Positions 57,301 to 64,000 of a DNA stretch of 64,000 nt are shown here, one piece after another. The stretch's first letter is position 1. The number at the start of each line of letters is the position of its first letter. The notes beneath the pieces were generated by a model that worked only from the letters and a program-made list of their open reading frames with translations, was not told the DNA's origin and did no database searches. The position numbers and the translations under genes were made by a program. Origin of the DNA: Tubulanus polymorphus (lineage: Eukaryota > Nemertea > Palaeonemertea > Tubulaniformes > Tubulanidae); assembly GCF_964204645.1 (NCBI RefSeq), contig NC_134029.1, positions 16,448,450-16,512,449 on the forward strand, written 5' to 3'.

Positions 57301-60300
57301 AGAAATTTAAAAAAATTGGTGTTTTCTTGCAATCATCATTTACGGCTGACGCACATTACCGAAAACATGATTTTGAAAAAAGTACTTGGGGTAGAGCCTT
57401 GAAATTTGAAATACTTGTTATCTATCCATAAGTGCATGTGCCTTGGAAAAGTTAATATCTACGTTATGGTAGGTTAGGTACCTCTATGAATATATAATTA
57501 GGTAGAAAATTTCTGAAAAATTGTGTAGTTTCAACTTTGAAATAATTTTTTGAAAAATATAACTTGTGTAAACACTAGATAGAGGCACAAGCACTAGCCA
57601 TGTTAGTTATGAACCAAATGCTGAAAGAATTATAGCGATATATCAATTGGTTTATCTTTTAGAGTGTTTTTCGTAAACCCCTCTAATTGCGCATAAAAAC
57701 CCACCTAATTAGCATAAATTAAAAAAATAATTTTTGAATGAGTAACATTTTCTATAGAGGTCACACTACCATAGGTTTAATATCTGTAATTTGCTATTTG
57801 AAGAATTTAGAAATTCTACTATACCAATACCTTAAAAACTTTAGATTGTTCAACTGGTTCCTGAGACCTTTCAGATCAAACTTTAACTCCCAAAGGAGTG
57901 AATTTATCTTTTCCTCTACTAAACAAGGAAGGTTGTTGATGCTTGGACATTGCTGTTCCATGATTTGTCCAGTTATTTTGGGAGGTTTTGAAGACGCTTC
58001 AAGGTAATGTCTTGATATTTGGTTTATACATGTATCTACCCTAGACCACAGGGGTTTGGCGATGGGCTTGGATTTTATTTCCGGGTTGTTGATAATCTCG
58101 CGAGAATGGCGCTAAATATGAACTACGAATAAATTCAAAATATCACGGAAATACCTTGTGTTTATATTGTTTATTTATCCGCTATAAAGTTTCGATAAAC
58201 AATTGGTCGTTAAGAATCATTATCAGACGGTCGTCACGCTACTATATAAAATCACAAGGGATGAAACGCCTTCAGAGTTGTGCCAGCCAGAAAGTTGGGA
58301 CAGTCACGTGACATTCTGATGATGTCATCACATTTAAAACTTTAACATGAAAAGTTAACATATTCACAGACTGATATCAATTGTCAGATGATGATTCATA
58401 TGAAATTAATAACTTATAAAGAATAAATTATGATCAAATATATAATTCATAAAAAAAAATTGCATTTGAATGTAAGTTATTCTCAAATATTTTTCGTATC
58501 ATAGTTTCCATCTTAGATGCTTCGGGTTTGCATTCATTCAAATAAGAAGCGCGACTGTCACGTGACTGTCCCAACTTTCTGGCTGGCACGAATTGAACTG
58601 CGTTTCATCCCTTGTGATTTTATAAAGTAAAGCGTGACGACCGTCTGATAATGATTCTTAACGACCAATTGTTTATCGGAACTTAATAGCGGATAAATAA
58701 ACAATATAAACACAAGGTATTTCTATGATATTTTGAATTTATTTGCAGTTCATATTAAGCGCCATTCTCGCGAGATTATCAACAACCCGGAAATAAAATC
58801 CAAGCCCATCGCCAAACCCCTGTGCCCTAGACACATCTTCAGTCCAAAAACTGGCCCTGTCAGATTCAAGATGGCCGACTGGCAGCCATTGTTGTTCGCC
58901 ACAATCAGCACTTTTTACACATTTTCGAAGTTTTCGAGGGAAATTTTGAAGACGCTTTGATCAATTACCTTCCTGATCTTTCGTCTATATTTGAATCTAT
59001 CAAGGGCCCATCAGCATATAAGAAAAATTGGGTCGATCTGACTCAAGATGGCCGTCCTATGACCTTTTTAGTGCCCAAAAATGTCAATTTTGGCCAGAAT
59101 TCTAGGTCCTGTAGCTTCCTACTGGTTTGCCATTTCTCATTGCAATTTGTGATGGATATTCTTTGGAATGGGATGTTTTATACCTGAGACGCAATTGGCG
59201 GCCATCTTGTCATCAGTACTCACTCGTAGCTGGAAAAAAGTTTTTCCACATTAAATTGATACAGGCTTAGGTCTTAGCATATTGTGTTACTATATTCAAT
59301 TGGAAAGTTGTAGCCCATAATGTGTTCTATGGTGACAATGTAAAAATTCAAGAAATTTCACAAAATGGAGGATTTTCTCTCTCATTCAACTGGACTTAAG
59401 GAGTCTTTTTGCCAATCCATCTAATCGGTACAGAACTGGAAATATATCGGATATTCAGTTGATCTCCGCGACTTTTGGCATTCTGTTAAGACATAAATGA
59501 GGTATGTATCCCAAAAAGTAAGCAAAATATCCCAGAAAAACAGGTCTCATTCATTAATAAATAGACATTAGGCATATTTTGTTACATGATCAATTGCAAA
59601 GTTGTATTTCATGACATGTACTACGATTGTGGTGAGTTTTAAGGTCATTGAGTTTTGCATATGGTCACCAGGGGGCGTTGAATAGTAGAATAACTTAGTG
59701 TTTCCATATTAAATTGGTAACGAGGCATATTTTGTTATCACAATCAATTACAAAATCATAGCCGCTGACATGTTCTATGATTGTGGTGGGTTTCAAGGTC
59801 ATTGGTTTTTGTATGGTCACTAGGGGGCGTTATGTTTTGAAATTGTTAGATTGTTGAGAATTTGAAACCACTTCCCAAGTGGGCATGGTGTCCCTGGACC
59901 CCTAGTTTTCATAAGCTAACATTTCAGATGGCCAGTAGTAGAAAATACATACAAATACTCGTAATTTAGGATGAAATAGCTTTAAATGATCGGCATACGG
60001 TGAAAATACATTCAAATAGGATACATTTTGATGTAATCAGAGGAAATGAAAGCAGCAAATCGGATAGGGAAAACCTGGGTCATCCCGAGCCTGAACAATG
60101 GACCGTCATCGTTCTAGCACTATCACATGGAGTTTATTGTTATGGTGTACTAAAAGCTATTTTACTGTATTTCACTCTCAGATAATAAAGTACGAAGTAA
60201 AAAGTCGCAAATTGGGTCATTTATCTTTACTGGGTTGAGAGCCGAATAATCATTATTATTCATAAATATTGGTAAGAAAAATCTGTGTATGGATGAATTT

Positions 60301-63300
60301 TAACTTTCTAGTCATCAGTCTAGGCCAAGGTATCAAAATATGCAATTCTGAGCTGACCATTGCTGAATGAAAGTTTTTGTGACAGGTCGGCCACTGTCTA
60401 TCAATGTTGCTCATGAGCAACATTACCAAAAACAATACAAAAAATGGGCTAAAAGTGAATTTTGACATTAGGAATCAAAAACCCACCCCTTTACCATCTG
60501 GGATCTCACAGGAAATAATTTTCATTCAATTTAAAAGTGGTGGCGAGTAGAGGGTTAAAGGCGGCGTACAGTAGCGATGTCTATTTATTAATCGATCAGC
60601 GATTGATATCGTAGTATGAGCCGTAAATGTCCCATGTGATATGATTCCTTATTCTTGCTTACGATGTTTTCCTAATGATGCGCCCGCCCGATGTTTAAAA
60701 AGTTTTTAATTGTGAAAGGATGTTTTTTTTCAGATTTTTTCTTAATTCATCACATCAATTTACATCGTTGCCTACTGAGCAGATAATAGGTTAGGTATTT
60801 GAGTGACTCGACATAAACCCCGATTTACCGCCACACTCTATTTACCGCCAAAATCAGGAATCCCAGGGTGGCGTCAGGAATCGAGGTACTGTACCCGGTG
60901 CCATCGATTTGGAATTGGGTCATGACCCTTCACTATAGGACAATTTTGAAATCAATCCCCTGATGAGTGAACCTCCAGATTATGTATTTTCTGCAAGATA
61001 ATTGACAGAGCTTAGAATCTAATAGCTCTGTCCAATATCAGTTTTATCTATAGGCTATATCTATAGATATATAGATAAAACTGATGTTTTGATAATTAGG
61101 GCCCCTGGGTCCAGCCCGCACCCCTAAAATAAGTGTAAATTGGGATCGAATCCTATGGGCGGCCATCCCCGCCAAACAGACTCTCAAGTCATCACGTGAA
61201 GGATAAACCCATAACGTGAAGTATAATGTAGTAACGTGAAGGAAAAACTCATAACGTGAAGGATAATGTCATGACGTGAAGGATCAACCTTAATCTAACG
61301 TGAAGGATAAAACCCATAACGTGAAGTATAATGTTGTAACGTGAAGGATCAACTCATAACGTGAAGTATAATGTCATGACGTGAAGGATCAACTCACGTC
61401 ATCAAGGATAAACCTATTATGTCACCAGATGGCGTGCCGGTCGGAAATAGACCGGCAACCAGCCTAAAATAATGGTTTCACCCATCCTCGGACGTTTGCC
61501 AGGGTTTGATTGCCGCCCGCCGGTGAGTTCACGCCCCGGTTCACCCCAACACAAAACCCTGGCCGCAATTGTCTTGCATGGATATCTTACAAAAAATTCT
61601 ACTTTCATGAGCCAATCAGATGCGGTTGTTTGTCACCGGCTGATTCGCTAAATCAAACTTTTTGGTATGTCTGCTCAAGAAATTTTTGGGTAGTGTAATA
61701 GACCAATAAAAGATTTGCAGCTGCAGGTTGAACTTGTGTTGTGGCGTAAGCATCGGCCGGCAGCAATAAAACCCGGGCAAGCGAGAATGACTGAGGAACG
61801 TTCTAGTCGATTCATCATTCTTATGTAACTTCTCAAATACAGCAGAACAAAACAATCATCATTATTTATGGAGGTTCCCCCAAAAATGCTGGAAAAGTCT
61901 TTTTTCGCAAAGAAAATTTCAGAAAGGGATAAATCTAAACATATGTCCCCAACATATCTCTTGCAGCCCTCGTATTGCTAAATCTGCCCTTTTTCAGTTC
62001 CTCCCCTTCAAAGGATCCTAGATTCGCCCGTCCCTTTTATCGCTATCAAATGATGCCATCTCATGTATGATCTTATATCTAAGAGATGAAACGGATAAAT
62101 ACATTATTAATTATATGAGTACATGTAGTAATTTAGCAATGATTTCACTATGCAACTGCGCTGACGGACGAGAATCCACTGACGTCACAATTCGCGATTG
62201 GTTAGGCTAAACAAGAAAATTAATTTTAGAAAATTATTTGACGCCTGGGGAAAAAATGTAGAATTTCTGGGCTAAGCTAATGTGGAATTGCAAATTTGAA
62301 ATCGAAGTTTTAAGAAATTTGGGGAATGATGAGATTTGGCGATTGGGTAGATGATACAGGTCTTCGACTCCAGTAGTGGTTTAAATTTTTTTATTGAAAA
62401 TTCTCAATAATTGATCGCGAACTTGCGACCGACTTCATTTACTTATGCCTCTAAGCTGGTCTGCAACTTCATTGCCTCCATGGATGAAGAAAGAGCTCTT
62501 CTGATGTCTGCTTCATCATGACTTCGAGCATATCGTGTGGCCTAGCCAGCCAGCCCGGGCCACGGGTTTGGCTGTCACTCGATATCCTAGAGTCTTGAGT
62601 CTGGGTGGGTTGAAGTAGACATTGTCATTTAAAATAACATGCTTATGTTGTTCTGTATGAATTACCCGTGTGTCATGTATGTTGTATTAATTTATTTTAA
62701 AATTTGTATTTATTGAATTTGGGAATTTTATCCCGGAATTTCAATGTAATAAGGATCAATAAAGAATTGAATTGAATTGTCACCTAATACACATGCCATC
62801 AGAGGACACGGAGCCGTATATGACAGCTATGCTATTATAAATTGCTAATCTCACGAAACTTGCATACTCCTAATATCAAACATATTTTCTAAAACGTTTG
62901 AATATTGAAATTATATGTTTACACATTTTCATATTGACCGCTTGTAGCCGCTGATGAAATTCACGCTTGCCCTACACACATCGTAGATAGCTTCGTCATT
63001 CCACCGGCATGCCCACGTCAGGGTCTGACTTTTATATCAGACTTCCGCGTCGTTTATACATCCGCCATTTAACCGAATAATCCGATTTACTTATCATTTC
63101 TATTTATGCCTGCCGCTTCTGATATAATCATACATCCTTTACTATTACAATACGTCTTCTAATGATATTCAATGCAATATAACATTTCGACGTTCAAATA
63201 TAGGTCATTATATAATCACAGGAAGCCATTCTACATCTATGTCAATAATATTTTGCCAGATAGCTTGTTTGTGTACACATAAACCTGTGACGTTTTGCAC

Positions 63301-63950
63301 ATCGATTTACGGCTGTCGTTTGTAAAATGACGCTGAATGGTTAGCATTGTTTAGGTTTCATAATGGTAACGTTTTATAAGGCGTCAAAAAAATGATACCT
63401 TGTTTCTCCGCTCTGCTGAGCTTAAATGTTGACCCGGCCGGCCACCTATCTACCCTATACATTACTTTTTTTAAAATCGTGACCAATTTTACCATAACAG
63501 ACCCGGCCGCTATAGAAATGAACTGTTTGCAAATTTTATCATATTTTACTAAAATGACCCGGCCGCTGCGGAGAAACAAGGTATCATTTTTGTTTAGCCT
63601 TAAACCATGGAGTATGGGCGGTTTTATATGGTCCATGGTTGAATAGGCAACACATATCAAATTACGGTCATCTTAACAGATTCCAAGTATCTTATCTACT
63701 TCAATCCATTGGATGTGAGTTATTCTTGAATTCTAGATTTAATTCTTTAGTGTGTCAAAGGTCTTTCTGTGAAGGGGCCCAGGGATTCCATCCCCTGTCA
63801 ATTAATACGCGGCGGTTTTTCTTAAAGAAGTAAAAATTCACCTGCGTAAAACCCAATGGCTTAAGATTAATTTCTAACATGGTATACCATCCTAAGTAAG
63901 CACCAAGTGGGATCCGAGTTGCCACTAAAAATATCCAGTAATCTTTATGG
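48350..63950 (-). CDS. SLC49A4: SLC49A4 (DIRC2)-like lysosomal MFS transporter, last five exons
   Basis: Major-facilitator protein of the SLC49 (FLVCR-related) family; vertebrate SLC49A4/DIRC2 is a lysosomal membrane protein reported to export pyridoxine. Exons 5' to 3': 63950-63842, 49809-49742, 49650-49532, 49441-49256, 48549-48350; phases agree at every junction (226 residues plus TAA). Order of landmarks: IPLGAYLGWYTMLE; VVVGNLVGIIMARLTDLVKG; the SLC49 hallmark ELAYPVTEG near the middle; TEWTLWIFFG; then a basic-acidic tail RYYRQRLD ending FYDE. About five to six membrane helices are visible, the C-terminal half of a 12-helix MFS fold. The 49810-63841 intron is 14 kb and full of transposons. 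The N-terminal exons lie beyond the window. Linking the 63.8-kb exon rests on the DIRC2-like sequence continuity and phase. Other SLC49 members are possible but fit less well. Confidence 0.82.
50925..51093. mobile_element. Inverted-repeat MITE, member 2 (sister at 13934)
   Basis: Ends GATAAGATAATAAAACCCAC and GTGGGTTTTTATCTTATC are complementary apart from a short gap. The internal CGAAACGTCGTGT and GACGATCTCTAG motifs match the 13.9-kb member. This copy is shorter because part of the inner palindrome is missing. Confidence 0.65.
51115..51247. mobile_element. 133-bp MITE with CTGGGGCC-GTTGCTCAAAAGTTG ends
   Basis: Left end CTGGGGCCAGTTGCTCAAAA and right end TTTTGAGCAACCGGCCCCAG are inverted copies with one mismatch over 20 bp. 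TTAAAGATAACCGG and CCACTGGTTAACTCTAACC extend the pairing. No coding capacity. Confidence 0.65.
52626..52806. repeat. GCGCAAAAAC array with palindromic TTTTTGCGCGCGCGCAAAAA
   Basis: About ten copies of GCGCAAAAACAAA or variants, some inverted, occur in 180 bp. Two perfect TTTTTGCGCGCGCGCAAAAA palindromes sit in the middle, and two copies of AACGCGCAAAAACG-AATAATCCGTTTTTG flank them. It abuts the 3' end of the LINE (minus strand) about 30 bp away. Confidence 0.75.
52836..55894 (-). pseudogene. Broken non-LTR retrotransposon (LINE), 5'-truncated and interrupted
   Basis: Minus-strand reverse transcriptase: PLTILSCLGKLF starts at the truncation (about 55893), then VDYSKAFDNVW, GVRQGENLSPFLF, the catalytic MYADDTIILAD and the thumb (VPVMTYGCEVWGFEDLD). 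The C-terminal region with a CCHC-like box (CSLCHNITIFDEYHLFAEC) lies at 52895-53555. Defects: an in-frame TAG at 55460-55462 between the GVRQGE and YADD blocks; a frameshift near 53350-53410; and a 1.2-kb insertion (53561-54755) between thumb and C-terminal region. The 3' end carries AATAAATTTC-type repeats near 52836-52860. The endonuclease and first ORF are absent, and the truncation coincides with the palindromic array at 55902. The type is jockey/CR1/L2-like by motif; clade not resolved. It lies in the SLC49A4 intron in the sense orientation. Confidence 0.88.
53561..54755 (+). mobile_element. 1.2-kb repeat unit, copy 1, inserted in the LINE
   Basis: Flanked by ATAAC on both sides (53556-53560, 54756-54760), splitting the LINE coding region. 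Starts AAGAAAATTAATTTTAG and ends AAGGCGTCAAAAAA; TTGACGCCT-like sequence near the start and AGGCGTCAA at the end form a short inverted repeat. The interior contains a LINE-3'-end-like stretch (AATAAGGATCAATAAAGAA followed by GAATTGAATTG near 54110-54140), so it may itself be composite. No long open frame. A second copy is at 62213-63390, roughly 98% identical by eye. Confidence 0.8.
55902..56227. repeat. Array of palindromic TCGAAATTCGA units
   Basis: About 326 bp made almost wholly of AAGTCGAAATTCGACTTAAT and variants (TTAATTAACTCGAAATTCGA, CACGAAATTCGACTTATTAT), in which each TCGAAATTCGA or TCGAATTTCGA is itself nearly self-complementary. A longer inversion is also present: ATGTCGAATTTCGA segments with ATTTTCATG/CATGAAAAT on opposite strands. 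It abuts the 5' truncation of the LINE. No open frame of interest. Confidence 0.9.
56228..57964 (-). other. SLC49A4 intron, unique AT-rich stretch
   Basis: Between the palindromic array and dispersed repeat A copy 4. I see only short open frames, no exon with SLC49 similarity and no clear transposon ends. Confidence 0.5.
57965..59905 (+). repeat. Dispersed repeat A, copy 4, interrupted by a foldback element
   Basis: Family sequence begins near TTTTGGGAGGTTTTGAAGACGC, breaks at 58046, resumes at 58825 (ACACATCTTCAGTCC) and runs to GTGTCCCTGGACCCCTAG. Two internal units carry CTCF-like motifs (59665-59677, 59817-59829). A further roughly 200-bp segment near 59340-59560 is absent from the other copies. 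The split by 58047-58824 shows that the foldback element inserted later. Confidence 0.8.
58047..58824. mobile_element. 778-bp foldback transposon with 8-bp target duplication (hAT-like)
   Basis: Arms 58047-58312 and 58557-58824 are inverted copies over about 266 bp, both starting CACAGGGGTTTGGCGATGGG from the outside and ending at GTCACGTGAC. A unique AT-rich loop of about 244 bp lies between. CCCTAGAC occurs immediately before and after (58039-58046, 58825-58832), and the interrupted repeat A reads through continuously once one copy is removed. 8-bp duplication fits hAT (or P) transposons. No transposase. Confidence 0.9.
59906..61189 (-). other. SLC49A4 intron, mostly unique sequence
   Basis: No exon or clear transposon was recognised. 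It contains a GATTTACCGCC-rich segment near 60818-60850 (also seen inverted near 51400-51510) and a 16-bp-arm hairpin at 61038-61086. Confidence 0.45.
61190..61412 (+). repeat. ACGTGAAGGATAA minisatellite
   Basis: Ten copies of ACGTGAAG spaced mostly 19-21 bp apart, alternating between the ends AAACCCATA, ATGTAGTA, ATGTCATG and CAACTCATA. The order nearly repeats once, giving two higher-order blocks of roughly 100 bp. Several units read TGACGTGA or CACGTGA, resembling CRE or E-box sites. No coding potential. Confidence 0.85.
62205..63599. mobile_element. PIF/Harbinger-like MITE containing the 1.2-kb unit
   Basis: Outer ends GGCTAAACAA and its complement GTTTAGCC are flanked by TTA on both sides (62202-62204, 63600-63602), the 3-bp target duplication typical of PIF/Harbinger. 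The right inverted repeat continues as AAAATGATACCTTGTTTCTC when read inward on the minus strand; the matching left part is found only after the 1.2-kb unit, at 63391. So the unit inserted into the left inverted repeat of an older MITE of about 217 bp. A relative is at 24736. Confidence 0.75.
62213..63390 (+). mobile_element. 1.2-kb repeat unit, copy 2
   Basis: Matches 53561-54755 along its whole length; by eye about twenty substitutions, a 13-bp deletion near 62550 (CCCGGGCC region) and a few single-base indels. Its insertion point is the A-run in the left end of the surrounding MITE, so target duplications cannot be read. Confidence 0.85.
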
Positions 63951-64000
63951 CTGAAATGTACATACATATATACATATATATACGTCCATTCCGACAAAAG

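Noticed and set aside
61190-61412. Possible CRISPR-like array (regular repeats)
   Set aside because: Units and spacers are not distinct (spacers are shared variants), the context is an animal intron and no cas genes exist; it is a minisatellite.

Overview
This is animal (bilaterian) nuclear DNA, AT-rich and intron-rich, with ordinary GT-AG introns and many short transposons. Gene content and repeat style suggest a marine invertebrate (a lophotrochozoan or an invertebrate deuterostome), but no feature fixes the phylum.

Four spliced genes can be read. (1) 424-4667, plus strand: the last eight exons of an ATP7-type copper-transporting P-type ATPase, from the phosphorylation site to the stop; the 5' part lies outside the window. 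(2) 15369-22784, minus strand: a complete PLK4 (polo-like kinase 4, centriole duplication) gene, 13 coding exons, 909 codons, with two candidate alternative first exons. (3) 23424-45143, plus strand: a complete HSP110/HSPA4-type chaperone gene, 19 exons, 850 codons, in frame throughout. (4) 48350-63950, minus strand: the last five exons of an SLC49A4 (DIRC2)-like transporter; a 14-kb intron separates its 63.8-kb exon from the other four.

PLK4 and HSP110 are divergent, with about 640 bp between start codons. That interval holds a perfect three-unit heat-shock element and CCAAT and E-box motifs, so it looks like a shared bidirectional promoter. As I recall, HSPA4L and PLK4 are also neighbours in human, so the linkage may be ancient.

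The rest is repeats. 4.7-15.4 kb is intergenic, with MITEs and local duplications. The HSP110 introns hold a duplicated 3' splice site, an almost identical 353-bp tandem duplication, a TTCGAAC-rich tract and a dead reverse-transcriptase fragment. A dispersed repeat with about 150-bp internal units occurs at 4.7, 30, 46 and 58-60 kb; in the last three its internal units carry a CTCF-like motif. The 14-kb SLC49A4 intron is a transposon graveyard: a broken LINE with a 1.2-kb element inside it, the same element inside a Harbinger-like MITE, a foldback element with 8-bp target duplications inside the dispersed repeat, a palindromic TCGAAATTCGA array, a GCGCAAAAAC array and an ACGTGAAG minisatellite. 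The palindrome TAGGCCTA occurs 16 times by eye. I found no RNA gene and no CRISPR array.
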